64,000 nucleotides of DNA from Prosapia bicincta (GCA_036971475.1 JBAIZL010000002.1:332333320-332397319), one strand, 5' to 3'. Positions 22,120-33,733 are shown, counted from the stretch's first letter. The notes: generated from the sequence alone by a model not told the origin. Numbers and translations: made by a program.

Positions 22120-23690
22120 TTAGTAAAGTAGTTTACATTTAGTTTAATCAGTGAATTCAAGATGATTACATCAAAAAACTTCAAAAAAAAACTTTTGATC
22201 AACCTAACCTAACAAGTCCAATAAATTCAACTAACTTATTAATAATGGAATTTTCTGGTAATATAGAAGATTGGTCCAATTTTATTGCCAATTTATTGGT
22301 TTATAATAACACATCAATTGACTGCATACACAAAAAATTCTTTGAAAGCTGTTATTTTAGTACTTACTATATCAACAGTTTATTATGAATTTGCATACAA
22401 TGTTTTACAGCAATATTATGCAAATGAAAGTTAAATGGTTATTATTTCAAATAGATTTGTAACTTTCCAGCTATGAAGTTGGCAAAGCATACTGAACTCA
22501 ATCAATTGTTATCAGTGCACTCAAATGCAGCTAATGCAATTAGGCTATCCTAATGGAGAATTTAGCTGTCTTCCTGTTAGTCAATTTTCAATTAGTAATT
22601 TGGTCCTGATCACTCGGCTCAATTTTGAAACACAGATAGGCACTTCGGTCATCCATGTGTATTAATCCACGTTTGTCATGGAACATGTTTGTTAAAGAAG
22701 TTGATGTGTTTCTCAACTCTTCACACAAATATATTCAGCTCAAGCTCTCTGAATAACAAGCTCTGTAGAATGACTGTTTTGCCCTTCAATCCTCCTATAG
22801 CCCATCATTTCAGTTGTCTCTGAGAATCTGCTGTAAAGTTGTTCTTATGACGCCACTATTCTGGCTAATAGAAAGTAATTAGCTTTTGTTTTAGTTAATT
22901 GAAGTGATGTAAGTGACAATCTGGTGTTGGTGCAGTGTCAAACTGAAGGTGTTGTTGTTTAACCAATGTAAAACCTACCATTCAGGTTAGTCTCAAGCAG
23001 ACTTCATATTTGACTAGAAAACCATAGATCTATATAACACAACAACAAAGATATCTGAGCAAACCAACATTCTGTGAACTTTGTACATTTATCAGACGAT
23101 AATTGCTAAGCCAATGCAAGTGCTTTTTTCAACTCTTTCTTTAAATTTCTTTTAAGTACTAAGCAGGCTGCTTTAATGTTCTGCTTTGGTCTTAAGGTAA
23201 TCTAATTAATTCAAAATACCTTCTCATCATCATACATGACACAAATATTTCTTTTCCAGCATTCAAAATTGGCCGGCGTACAATCTTGATCAAGTATTAC
23301 CTATAGATCAGTGAACAAGGTAATTTAAACATAGTCAATATCTATTAAAAAGAAACATTATTAATAAAAAAATTATATACGTAAAATTTGTGAATATTTA
23401 TAAAATAAATAATCCTTTATTCTTTTATCACTTCATCATAAAAAATTTATCATAAGTTCAATTAGTGTACTATACATTTTTTTAAATTTGTCCGCAATGA
23501 AAATATAACAATATTTTTCTTTCAATGAGGCTAGGTTTTATTTTACAATCAGTTTTCATTATCGCCCATAATATATTCAATTTTTCTTAATCTAGGTAAT
23601 TATCTGATCAAAACATTTTAATGTTTTCTTCTTAAACATTTTTTTTACTCCCTTGGCATTAAGACATGACACTAAATGTTGTTGGTCCAA
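22120..23690. other. Mostly unassigned; possible gag-like scrap
   Basis: Around 22225-22330 the plus strand reads MEFSGNIEDWSNFIAN, faintly like the gag (DUF1759) motif of BEL/Pao retroelements, followed quickly by stops. Nothing else is recognised. Confidence 0.25.
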
Positions 23691-23699
23691 TCTGTTGTT

Positions 23700-24070
23700 A
23701 TGTAGGAATATCTTTTGGAATTGTGGTCCAAACTTTGACAGTATTATCACTTTTTAACATAACATCAACAGTAGCGGTTCTCTTCACCCCTAATGTAAAA
23801 ATATGATTCATTTGAAAAAAGTCTCTCTTCAAGAAACCAGTTAGCGAAACCAGTGATTTTCCCCACAAATGCTGTTCTTTGCATTTCTGGAGATAAAAGT
23901 TGTTTTTTATCTGGTTCATGCACTTTCCAATGAGCAGCCAAGAAATCTGTGCGAACAGTTCTCACATGCAAATTTGTTCCAAAAGTTGGTAACTCTCGAT
24001 TTAACTCTACAGTAGTAAATCTTAAATTCACTTTACAAATTCTTTTCTCAATGATACAGTGCATTGTTTT
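23700..24070 (-). pseudogene. Tc1-like transposase fragment
   Basis: The minus-strand frame from 24064 contains TTVELNRELPTFGTNLHVRT, then KKQLLSPEMQR and LEERLFSNESYF. The last matches the WKKVLFSDES motif of Tc1 transposases (first catalytic Asp replaced by Asn). A second frame continues to 23698, implying a frameshift. No inverted termini were found. Truncated and inactive. Confidence 0.6.
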
Positions 24071-24771
24071 TATCAGCCACAGTTCCCTTTCCTTCCAAGT
24101 GAAGAAGGACCATTTTATGGAAACTGTTTAAGTTACTTTAACATCAAACTCAGATACAACTTATCATTTTGTCATTCATGTATGGTCAGAAATAGAAACA
24201 ATATTTTAATGTTTTCTGGGAGCTAAATCATATGGTACAATACATGACATAAACAGACACAAACACAAAAATGTGATTTGGTAATAGAAAATTAAATACA
24301 CTTTTACAAAAACCACTATTCATGTCGCAAAATTGCTACAGAGATAAAGAACATTTTTATATTTCACAAACATAGCCCATACAACAGAGTGAGTACGATT
24401 AGCAGTGTAGCCACATCATAAAAATAAACAAAACCGGTCCCATTAAGATTATGTACGCCTTACTGTACGTATATGTTTAGAACTTTGACCTTATTTTACA
24501 TAAATGCTTAATATTGATCCTGAGTCTGTTAAATGCGCACCAATATGCTTTCATGTTTCTGAGACATCTTTTAAGGCTTAATAAACAAAAAAAATTCAAC
24601 TGGAAACGCAAAAGCTCAAAAGAAGTTAAACCAGTACACTCATATAACTTCAAAGTCAAAATGAAAACATGACCTAACACAACACACAAAATCTCTCAAT
24701 AATAACAGTGGTACCAATTTTATGAATTACAGTTAGTGGTTTATTTCTTGCCCTTAACAATGGTTACTCAC

Positions 24772-25041
24772 AGATTCCTCCTCATTTCTAAATTCTTCCT
24801 CAATCCGTCTCTCTTCCTTCAGTCTTTCTTCCTCCCTTTCCAACCTTTCTTTTTGCTTCTGCAACAACTCGGCCTCCATCCTTTCAGCCTCTTTTATTTT
24901 CATCCTTTCTTCATGTTTGTCTGAATGGATTTTTAGCTTAGCTACAAAAGGTTGATCTTTACTAAATACAGAAATCTGATCCCAGGATTCTAACACATCT
25001 TTTTCACTCTTCCAGCACCCGTTGCTACTCTTCTGAGCCAT
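24772..25041 (-). CDS. First coding exon of an unrecognised host gene (exon A)
   Basis: On the minus strand an acceptor (TTTTTTGCAG) lies eight bases before the ATG at 25041. An in-frame TAA just before the ATG makes it the natural start and implies an upstream 5'-UTR exon. The exon has 90 codons and ends at GAATCT|GTGAGTAA, a good donor in phase 0, matching exon B. The product starts MAQKSSNGCWKSEKDVLESW and from about residue 42 is a charged coiled coil (AERMEAELLQKQKERLEREE). Together exons A, B and C give a protein of about 302 residues; short extra exons could be missing. No family is recognised. Confidence 0.55.
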
Positions 25042-25049
25042 TTACTTAT

Positions 25050-26252
25050 CTGCAAAAAACTGAACATTACAAGCGCTGAAACCTTTACCTTAAAATGTCA
25101 CCTATTGCCTAAAGCAATAAGTATTTAAAGTTAAAATTATATTGAAAATAAGAAGTTCATTACCATAACAATGCTTTGATTTACTATCACAGCAAATTCC
25201 AAGAAATAAATACCCAATAAACTGCTATATTAGTTTATAATTAAAAGATAAACAAAAATCATGCATTTTGTTGTCCATCATAATCGGCAACATTTTTACA
25301 CTTAACTCAGTAATTTATGGCTTGTTGAACTTAAAATTAAAATAAATTTATAACTTACAGAGACATAATTTTTTTGATTACAGTTAAGTGGTTTTCATCA
25401 GTATCTATGAGGCACTTAGTTGTAATTCACCAAGTAAAAAATGTAAAAGGAATAATATCATTAAAAATATTTAGATTTATATTTACATTGATCTTCTAAC
25501 ATCTTTTCAATAATTGTATATATTTCTTGTAATTCTATTTATTGAGAATTAACTTTAGTTATTTAAGGGTTAAAAAATCCAAAGGCCATCATATACCATA
25601 TTATATAATAATGTAAACTAGCTGGATAAATTTTAAAAATATAACTTTCATAATGGTTAAACTCTAAAAAGGATCTTCAGCAATTACAGCATATCTCGCA
25701 AGATTTACAAATACAAGAAATCTACATTATATTTACTGATTCCTTAGTAGATAAAAATTAACTATAGCAATTTTATAAAATTCATGGCACCTCTAAATGT
25801 TTTCAGACTTGGTAGATAAAAATACATTATAAACAAAGAAAAGTTAATATAAATATCAGAAACTAAAAAACTGGTTAAAATTTGAACAGTAATAATTGAC
25901 CAAATAGTAGTCAACTTTGATTTTTTTCACATATATTACTCCGGAATATGTTGTAAAGAAGAAACAGTTAATATTAAGCACCGCAAAACATAAGTACTGC
26001 TTAATTACACTTTAGAAACATATTCCAATAGCAAAGAATGTTTACTATATAACAGCATACATTACTATATAAATTTATTAAAATACACATACAAAATATC
26101 TAGTAAAGAAAATTTGGTTTTGAAAAAAACTAAAGTGTGGTTTTTCTGGGCTTAAAATTAAGTATTTCTACAACGAAAGACAGAGGATTGCTGGTCATAC
26201 ATCAATTAACATAAGTTTAACAAATGCCATAATGTAAGGATAGCATTGAAGA

Positions 26253-26255
<3 letters not shown>
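25050..26255. other. Unassigned; one decayed PLE terminus near 25350
   Basis: At 25353-25405 AACTTACAGAGACATAAT and TTTTCATCAGTATCT resemble, in order, the minus-strand PLE terminal module with its hammerhead core (TCATCAG). It is too decayed to call a functional motif. Confidence 0.3.

Positions 26256-26256
<1 letters not shown>

Positions 26257-26302
<46 letters not shown>
26257..26302. repeat. (TA)n microsatellite
   Basis: Pure TA tract of about 45 bp. Confidence 0.95.
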
Positions 26303-26307
<5 letters not shown>

Positions 26308-26813
26308 ATATATGGTACATATATTTTTGCCTAAATAACAGTTACTTCTGAATGCAAAATCGTCAAGATAGCATTGTTTCTTCTGATGCTGTAAGTAAAT
26401 GAATATCATTGAATATTTTTCATCATTTGACTATTTAGTGTTACTGCTAAATGAGATACTATTTTTTGATATTCAAATCTATTCTAACCAGATACTTTGT
26501 ACATATTTTTGTATAATATAGGTGTCTTGACATTGAATTGAAAAAAAAAAAAAAATACTTACTATTTTGTGTGTATCACTATAGTAAGGTTTATGTATAG
26601 GAAGCATTATATCCAATTCAAGGACTATTTATGTTTTAAAGATCTTGGAATTGCTTTTTTTATTCAAAATGTATTTTGAAATAACATAATTTAATATGAA
26701 AAAAATCAACAAACAATACTAACAAAAGTTGGTTACAATTTAATCAAGTATTACCATTTAAACATAACTAGGTTTAGAAACACATCTAAAACTTTAAAAA
26801 ACAAAGCAGAAAT

Positions 26814-28554
26814 GAGGCACTGAGATGCAAAGTGACAAAAATTAAAATTCAGAGATAACCAGTGCAAATGACAGGGGATACATTGTTTTATTTGTTGGCA
26901 AAGATATGTAAGTGCTAACCCTGGCATGTGCTGATATTTAGCGGTGTAAAGAAGAACTACTAATTGAAAGCTTCATTTTGTTTAGCAGCATTAGGTGCAC
27001 TTACACCTGTTTGCCTCTTAACAAAATGCTTTAGTGGGGTGTTGTTAAACCAGTGAAAACCAAATTAAAATTGCCATTAATGATGTTGAAAAATTCAAAG
27101 CCCTCAAAGAAGTTCACTTTAGAACAGCAGAAAACCCTAGAGCTCCAAAGACAGAAGCTAAAAAGCTTGCTGAAGAAAGCGATTTGTTTTTACCTACAAA
27201 AAACTTAGCCTATTTCCGTATTAACTTGCAATAGAGTATACAAAGAACAACTATGCAAGGCAACTTTGGACTTATAATCTTGACATACATGACCTTGGTA
27301 GAAAGCACTCATCTATGTTCATGTGGTATAAGGGTGAAGCCTCAAGAGGATCACAAGAAATCGGATCATGTTTGTTAAAATTTGTTCAAAATTTACTACC
27401 TTCAGTTAAGCACCTCATAGCTTTTAGCGACAACTGTGGGGGGCAAAACAAAAATCAGTATATTGCTCGATTCTGGATGTATATTGTAAGGAATACAAAC
27501 ATTGAGGTGGTAGCATATGCATATTGTAAGGATCACAAATTCTTGGTAGCAGGGCATTCTTACATGGAGTGCGACCAAGATTTCAGAATAATCGAAAAGG
27601 CAAAGAAAAATTTGCGGTATGTTTTTGTGCCTCATGATTGGGTTTCAGCAGTGGCAAATTCAAACAGAAAGTTCCAGGTCGTAAAGATGAGTACAGAAGA
27701 TTTCTTTTCCGCCGAAGATATGAGTGATAAATTAAAAGTAAACATTGATGGGATCGACAAATTTCATTGGCTTCGATTCAAAAAAACAATCCCTTTGACA
27801 GTTTACTATAAATTATCAGTAGATGAGGGCTTACATTTCTCAGAATTTAACATGACCAAACCCAAAACTGGGCGACCTTCAACGAACTTTACTTTAAAAC
27901 CACTCTTCAAACAGCCACCAAGTATCTCGACTGAAAAGTACAAGGACCTGCAGTCTCTTTTACAGTTTTTGCCACCCATTAACCCCAAATGCTATCAAGA
28001 ACTTAAACATGCGAAGAAAAAATCCAAAGCAGTAAGACCCCCACCAAAAGGAAAAGGAAACCAGACGAAAGAGAAGAAAGGTACAAAGAACAACAAGGAC
28101 ATGAGGCAAGAAGGACATGACAAGGCCGTCCCATCTACTTCTCATGAAAATCCCTTCCCTGGCTTCTCTGACGAAGAACAAGATAAAATGTATGACTCAG
28201 ATTAACTTTGTATATAAAAAGTAATACATTATTTTCATTTTTATATTCAACAGGTGTTTTATAACCAACAAAATATGCCTTATTCTTCAGTTGCAAAGGG
28301 GTGTAAGTAACATGTTTGGAAGTAAAAGGGTGTAAGTGATTGCAGGGCAATTAAACAAAAACTACCCTGCCCTAATTTTCCATTATATTTATTTCATACT
28401 GCATATTTAAACAACTAAATACATGACAAAATAAAGTATGTAGATAGCATTTGCAAAAAACATAAGTAGAATTTACAATAAGACTTAAACTTTGAACCAG
28501 TTTTACACAAAATCTTACTTTTGTCACTTGCACCCCTTTGCATCTCAGTGCCTC
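26814..28554 (+). mobile_element. DNA transposon with an uncharacterised transposase-like gene
   Basis: Inverted ends GAGGCACTGAGATGCAAAG are perfect over 19 bp. The similarity continues as TGACAAAA after an 8-bp gap in the left copy. A 4-bp duplication AAAT flanks both ends (26810-26813, 28555-28558). A subterminal motif close to GGGTGTAAGTGA occurs at about 26995-27015 (inverted), 28295, 28328 and 28525 (inverted), as expected for transposase binding sites. The single gene inside belongs to a family repeatedly found in arthropod genomes (DUF7869-like, from memory). The copy lacks the 5' half of that gene. Confidence 0.75.
27225..28205 (+). CDS. DUF7869-like transposon protein, 5'-truncated
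   Basis: The frame is open from 27225 after a stop; its first ATG is at 27315, giving 296 residues to the TAA at 28203-28205. Upstream of that ATG it still reads family-like sequence (YARQLWTYNLDIHDLG). An open stretch in another frame (27049-27230) probably belongs to the same gene, so there is at least one frameshift. Conserved blocks: FSDNCGGQNKN (about residues 36-46 from the ATG) and GHSYMECDQDFRIIEK (about 80-95). Asp in IHD, Asp in SDNCGG and Glu/Asp in MECD would be spaced like an RNase H-fold DDE/D triad; that reading is inference. The C-terminus is Lys-rich (KKKSKAVRPPPKGKG) then acidic (GFSDEEQDKMYDSD). Family known to me only as an uncharacterised domain. Confidence 0.65.
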   Translation, partial: LAIEYTKNNYARQLWTYNLDIHDLGRKHSSMFMWYKGEASRGSQEIGSCLLKFVQNLLPSVKHLIAFSDNCGGQNKNQYIARFWMYIVRNTNIEVVAYAYCKDHKFLVAGHSYMECDQDFRIIEKAKKNLRYVFVPHDWVSAVANSNRKFQVVKMSTEDFFSAEDMSDKLKVNIDGIDKFHWLRFKKTIPLTVYYKLSVDEGLHFSEFNMTKPKTGRPSTNFTLKPLFKQPPSISTEKYKDLQSLLQFLPPINPKCYQELKHAKKKSKAVRPPPKGKGNQTKEKKGTKNNKDMRQEGHDKAVPSTSHENPFPGFSDEEQDKMYDSD

Positions 28555-28559
28555 AAATC

Positions 28560-30755
28560 AGATCTGGATTTATTACTTTACAAGGGGCAAGGAATGCAGA
28601 ATATTAGTGGGTGCATTCACAAACATTTTTAACCTACCTACAATATTAAAAATCCTGGTATTTAGATTTGTGTAGCAATTACATTTTGTGCTATTTAAGG
28701 TTAAAAATAAAGAAGTTCAAATTTTTACTTCTTCTACCCTTAAATAGTGTTATCCCTGGCACTAACTGAATCAGAGTGTTCAAGCAATTTTTGTCATTCT
28801 CTTTAACATTCAAGACCTTTAATTTAACATACAACCAGCCAGCATAGAGCATATCTAGTTTTTTTTCAAAAATAATTTTTTTAAATCTTAAAAAGGGTGT
28901 CTTTTGTTTTGTGTTTTTAGGCATGTTGTTTGCATACTACTTTATTATTTGTGAGCTACATTTTGTCATGAGAAAATATAATGTCATATTTAAACAAATA
29001 CATAGTTGTTTAACACTTATTTATCCATTTACTTTGAAAAAAAAAACATTACTTTCAGATATTTCTCATTTTGCACCTGATTATCTCCATGACTTACAGC
29101 CCTGAACAATCCACTGACCAAGTGATAATACATTGCTGTGAAATATCAGTAAGTAGTGCTTTTTTTGCCAAGTAAATCAATAAAGAAATTATTCAAAACC
29201 TCAAGATGTACAACCCAACAATTGCAAATAATTGTTAAATAGAAGGGACTGCTTAATAACCACACACTCACCTGACAACAACAAAGTACTAACACACAAA
29301 ATTTTCTCAATACATTTATATATCAACTTTCAAAACCTAATTTATAAGAAATAATAAATTTCCTATGAATTAGTTTCAATGTCAGTTATACTCTTATATT
29401 GAGGGTTTTTTCAGTGTAATTTTTTTACATTTATTAGATATTTTCAATTGAGACTGAGAAATTAAGAGAGGAAATGACATTTGTACAATAGTACAAATAT
29501 TAAAATATTAAGACACTGAATATTAAAGCTCATGATGAATCTCAGGTTAATTGTTGATAAATTTACTGCTATATCTCAGCACCAGTAAAAGATTCAGTTA
29601 TTTTCCTTTGCCACAACATTTTTCAATCTTTCAACTATGTATGTGAATCTGCAGCTTCTCAGTAAACCTCACTTCTTATATCTAAAGAACACATTCATTC
29701 TGACATATTATTAAATTTCTTCTGCACTTGAGCTACTAGTTTTTCACTAATACACTTGAACATATGTTAGTATGTTACATTTGCCTATACGACGCTTACT
29801 TTTATCATTATTGAGGGCTGCTGGAGATAGATCCCACCACCTAACTAACCTAAAACAACCAAGAGATAAGTTTTAGTCTTATTTGACAATGGAACACATC
29901 TCTTGAAACGCTACCCTTAAAAAGCAAAACTGTAAGTATATACTACTATTGGCAGGTGTAATGTACTAACATATGTTTGTGTTTTCATTATGATTTAATT
30001 TCTCAAGTTTTCAACTAATTTTTGATGATTTTTTTTACTAACTGGGATACATCTATCTTTATATATAGCCTATACAAATTGTCTTCTTTCTTGGTTTTTA
30101 TCTTCATATTCAATTAATAAATTGTTATAATTCTTAATTCATTTTGAAAAAAAAACAATTTCACAAAAGTAAATGTTATTTTAAATTTTAAAAGTTATAA
30201 AAAAAGTGTATGAAAAAAGTTACAAAAAGGTTTAAAATGTGTTGTTTGGCACACACAAAATTATTACAATAAATTGTCACAATTTATTACACAACACTCA
30301 ATTTTTAGAATATCACTAAAAATATCTATCAGTAGAATACTCCTACTGTTATGGTACTAAATATTATGTTAAAAAAACACCTTCACATACCACAACATGA
30401 AACAGAAATAACCCTATTATAAAGTCTTATAGACCTGCAGTAACATGAAAGATTTCTAGTGAGTAGGAAGAGGGGGATTCATGTTGTGACTTGTACACTG
30501 ATAAACAGATTAGGAGAGGGGATTTAGCCTTGTTTCTATTTCCACTTGACATTATAAAAAAAATGAGTCACCTGGATGCACTAAATCTACAGATATATTC
30601 TGTATTCCAATTATTATTTTTTTTTATTTAATGTTAAATAAGTCTATTGGGTTTATTAAATACCTTATTAGGGGATATATCCTACTTTATTCTGTAAAAA
30701 AGTTGATGTTTAAATTAAATATTTTACACTTCAAGGTGTCTTAATACTCATTTTG
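28560..30755. other. No recognised gene
   Basis: AT-rich. The stretch 29085-29175 resembles part of the palindromic element at 49855-50000 (shared ACAGC..TGAACA, ACTGACC, TATCRGTAAKTAGTG and TTTTTGCCAAG). Confidence 0.4.
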
Positions 30756-30757
30756 TA

Positions 30758-30860
30758 GTCTATTATGTTCAATGAAACTTAATTATTCACTTTAACATTA
30801 GTTTATGACTATCCAAACTTTTAAAGATTGGATAGTCATAAACTAATGTTGAAATGATTA
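30758..30860. repeat. Miniature fold-back of PLE terminal sequence
   Basis: TTTTGTAGTCTATTATGTTC leads into TTAACATTAGTTTATGACTATCCAAAC, then after about 10 bp its inverted copy. It is the terminal module of the local PLEs with no interior. Confidence 0.7.
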
Positions 30861-31572
30861 ATAACGTGTATTAATATGTAACCACTTGCCTAGGCGAAAG
30901 CGGTTTTTGATACCTTTTTATTTCCAATTGACATTACAAAAGTTTAAATCATATGGGTGTATTGAAAGATAAATTATTCAATTGAATGTAAGTATTACAT
31001 ATTATTATTATTTTATTAGAATATGATTGTCTGAATTAAATATTTTGTTTTGATGTTAATATAACTCTTCTTACTAGCTTATTTAATATCTTTGAATAAA
31101 CAAAGCTATGATACTTTTTCAATATAAGATGTATCACTTCAATATAAGATTTTACACTTTTAAATACAAAAAAATAGTAATTAAATTGAATATTTAACTC
31201 TTAAAATTTAACTAAATCCAACTATTTAGCTCTTAATTTTCAACTAAATCAGAATTACCATTTCATTAAATGTTTTCCAATATCAACTCAGAGTATTGAT
31301 AATGGAACATATCGCCTGAAACAATCATTCTCATTTGGACAAAAACAAAGTTAAACTAAAGACAAATTTTTACATATTAATATGTTAAATTGTTAAAGTT
31401 CAACAGCTCAAGTTGAAGATAGAAATACATAGTATTAAATATTTTAATACTGCAGTTCCATTCTTTTCACCTGCACTCTAAGACTTCCTAGAAAAAAAAT
31501 TATTCCATGATTTTTTTAAACACAGGATACCATGTTGTCCAATGACAAATATTGGTATACATATAATAAAAT

Positions 31573-32235
31573 AGTTTCATTAATCACTTTAACATTAGTT
31601 TATGACTATCCGAACTTTAAACTTTAAAATTTGAAATAACTTACTGAGACAGAACATTTTCGATCACTATGTGGCGATTTTCATCAGTGTCTTCTGCTTG
31701 GTGATGTTTGATTAAGTGATGACGGTTTTAAAATCAGGTTTTCGAATATCAAGAGTATGAGTGATTTGTATTGGTTTGTTCATTTAATATGTTTGTTCTT
31801 TGAGTTTTTGTGTTTGTAGATTTCATATTGTTCTAGTGTGTTAAGATGGGGTCCTTTTTTGTTGATGTGGAAGATTTTTAGGTTATGGTAAATGTCTGTG
31901 TATTTGTGGTTTGTTTGTTTTATGTTATTGTAAAAAGCTGAGTTGGTGTTCTGTTTGTGTTCCTCGACTCTTTCTTTGAAGCTGCGACCTGTTTGCCCAA
32001 TGTAGAATTTGTTGCATATGTTGCAGTTTAATTTCTATACACCTGGTTCTAGTAGTTTTATCTTTGTTGTTGGTGTTGTATTGTATTTTGTATTGTAATT
32101 TGTTATTAGTTTTGTATGATATATTGTATCCTGTTTTTTTAAAATTTGTGGGCTATTTTACTTGATGTTCTGTTTATTTATGGTATTGTGATGTATTAAT
32201 AGGTTTTGATAAAAGAAAATTAGTTTCCTAACGTA
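31573..32235 (-). mobile_element. Penelope-like element, GIY-YIG remnant
   Basis: The plus-strand left end is the module CACTTTAACATTAGTTTATGAC. Read on the minus strand, a GIY-YIG domain follows: KFYIGQTGRSFKERVEEHKQ and NTLEQYEIY at about 32045-31815, with an in-frame stop before the GIY segment. The RT is missing. It carries a hammerhead motif at 31647-31692. It lies in the same orientation as, and only about 150 bp from, the next PLE. Confidence 0.75.
31647..31692 (-). ncRNA. Hammerhead ribozyme motif of PLE terminus
   Basis: On the minus strand: AGACA (stem I), CTGATGA (complement of 31681-31687), AATC..GATC (stem II, one mismatch), GAAA, a tiny AA-TG-TT stem III, C, then TGTCT closing stem I. 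All core residues are present. Confidence 0.6.
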
Positions 32236-32523
32236 AGGTACTTTGTGTAAGGCCAGAGAAAATAGAAGTCACTCTTTCACTTCAACAACTGGTTAAATGA
32301 AACACAACTTAATTTTTGAAAAAACTAAATCAACACCTACATGTATAAACAAACACACAACTGTATGAAGGTAATGCTATTTTGAATTTTGTAGTCCATT
32401 ACGTTCGGTGAAACTTAATTAACATAGTATGATAAAATACAATAAAATATAGCTTTTTAATCACTTAAACAATAGTTTATGACTTCCGAACTTTTTATTT
32501 AGTAAATTTGTTAAAACTTGCTG

Positions 32524-32569
32524 AGACAGAACGTTTTCGATCTCTATGTGCCGATCTTCATCACTGTCT
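32524..32569 (-). ncRNA. Hammerhead-like motif of PLE terminus (core mutated)
   Basis: Same architecture as at 31647-31692, with perfect stem I and GATC/GATC stem II and intact GAAA. The core reads GTGATGA instead of CTGATGA, so C3 is lost and cleavage is not expected unless G3 pairs with a compensating C8. Confidence 0.55.
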
Positions 32570-32715
32570 TCTGCTTGGAGATGTTGGGTAAAGGGGTGAC
32601 GGTTTTAAAGGTAGGTTTTCGATAGTATCAAAGAGTATGTGTGATTTGTATTGTGTTTGTTGGTTTAATAAGTTTGTATTTTGTGTTTTTGTGTGTCTGT
32701 AAATTTCATATTGTT

Positions 32716-33249
32716 CTAGTGTGTTGAGATGTGGTCCTTTTTGTTGATGTGTAGGATTTCTAAATTATGGTAAATGTCTGTGTATTTGTGTCCTGTTTCT
32801 TTTAAGTGATTGTAAAATGTTGAGTCGGTGTTATGTTTGTGTTCTTCGACTCTTTGTTTAAAGCTGCGACCTGTTTGTCCAATGTAGAATTTGTTTGCAG
32901 TTTCGTCGCAGTTTAGTTTGTATACGCCTGGTGCTTGTAGTTTATCTTTGTTGTTGGTGTTGTGTTGTATTTTGTATTGTAATTTGTTATTGGTTTTGTA
33001 TGCTATTTTGTAACCTATTTTTTGAAATTTGTGGGCTATTTTGTTTGTTGTTTTGTTTATGAATGGTAATGTGATGTATTTGTTTTCTCTGTCTGTAGTA
33101 TTAGTTTTAGTGGTTTTTTGTATTTTGTACCATAGTTTGTCTATTATTGTGGTGTTGTATTCATTTGTGTATGCTAAATATTTAATTGTGTCTAGTTCCT
33201 TGTTTATGTTTTCTGTGGTCATTGGGACTTCTTTAAGTCTACGGAGCAT
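32716..33249 (-). CDS. PLE linker and GIY-YIG endonuclease fragment
   Basis: 177 codons. The first half is a Thr/Asn/Lys-rich linker. From about residue 110 the GIY-YIG nuclease fold follows: GVYKLNC, FYIGQTGRSF with catalytic Tyr/Arg, and EEHKHN. GIY-YIG nucleases nick target DNA for PLE insertion. The C-terminal Glu-containing NTLEQYEIYRH is in another frame just downstream, so the domain is broken by a frameshift near 32725. Confidence 0.7.
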   Translation of the reverse strand: MLRRLKEVPMTTENINKELDTIKYLAYTNEYNTTIIDKLWYKIQKTTKTNTTDRENKYITLPFINKTTNKIAHKFQKIGYKIAYKTNNKLQYKIQHNTNNKDKLQAPGVYKLNCDETANKFYIGQTGRSFKQRVEEHKHNTDSTFYNHLKETGHKYTDIYHNLEILHINKKDHISTH

Positions 33250-33733
33250 GGATCTGAAGGCAGAGTGTTTGTGTTGGATAGGGTTTTTGAGGTGTTGTCG
33301 ATACGTGTGTCTGTCGTTATGGGTTTAATGTTGAAACTGTGTTTTTGTGTGTGGCTTTTTGTTATGGTTAGGTCGAGGAAGTTTAGAGATCGGTTGGTTT
33401 CAATTTCTGAAGTGAAATGGAGTTTTGGGAGTATTTTATTAGTGAATTTATTTACTAAATAAAAAGTTCAGAAGTCATAAACTATTGTTTAAGTGATTAA
33501 TAAGATTCACCGAACGTAATGGACTACAAAATTCAAAAAATATAGCTATTTAACAATGCACTTACAAAATCTCTGGGTACAATAGGTTTGGTTATAAAAA
33601 AATAATACGTTTACTAATGGTAACAAATGTATTAAATTTGGCAAATGATTGAATATAATATAAGTGTAAACTCAATAGGCTTCCTATATAAACTCAAAGT
33701 TTTTTAATAAAACAGTAGGCTATATTACTGTAC

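Larger units (their letters stand above)
32385..33538 (-). mobile_element. Penelope-like element with RT tail, linker and GIY-YIG endonuclease
   Basis: The same module (TTTTGTAGTCCATTACGTTC plus TAAACAATAGTTTATGAC) lies at both ends in inverted orientation. On the minus strand the order is an RT C-terminal fragment (SLNFLDLTITKSHTQKH near 33380), a linker open from 33249, and the endonuclease (APGVYKLNCDE, KFYIGQTGRSFKQRVEEHK, down to 32716). The catalytic RT core is absent (5' truncation). This is the best-preserved endonuclease ORF here (177 codons, then a frameshift before NTLEQYEIYRH). Confidence 0.85.

Noticed and set aside
22225..22330. BEL/Pao gag fragment (FSGNIEDWSNFIAN)
   Set aside because: A single short motif with immediate stops and no other retroelement part or LTR nearby.
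24772..25041. Exon A as the C-terminal coiled coil of a BET bromodomain protein
   Set aside because: The similarity is limited to AQKSS and generic Glu/Arg-rich coiled coil. An in-frame stop before the ATG and exons B and C do not fit that family.
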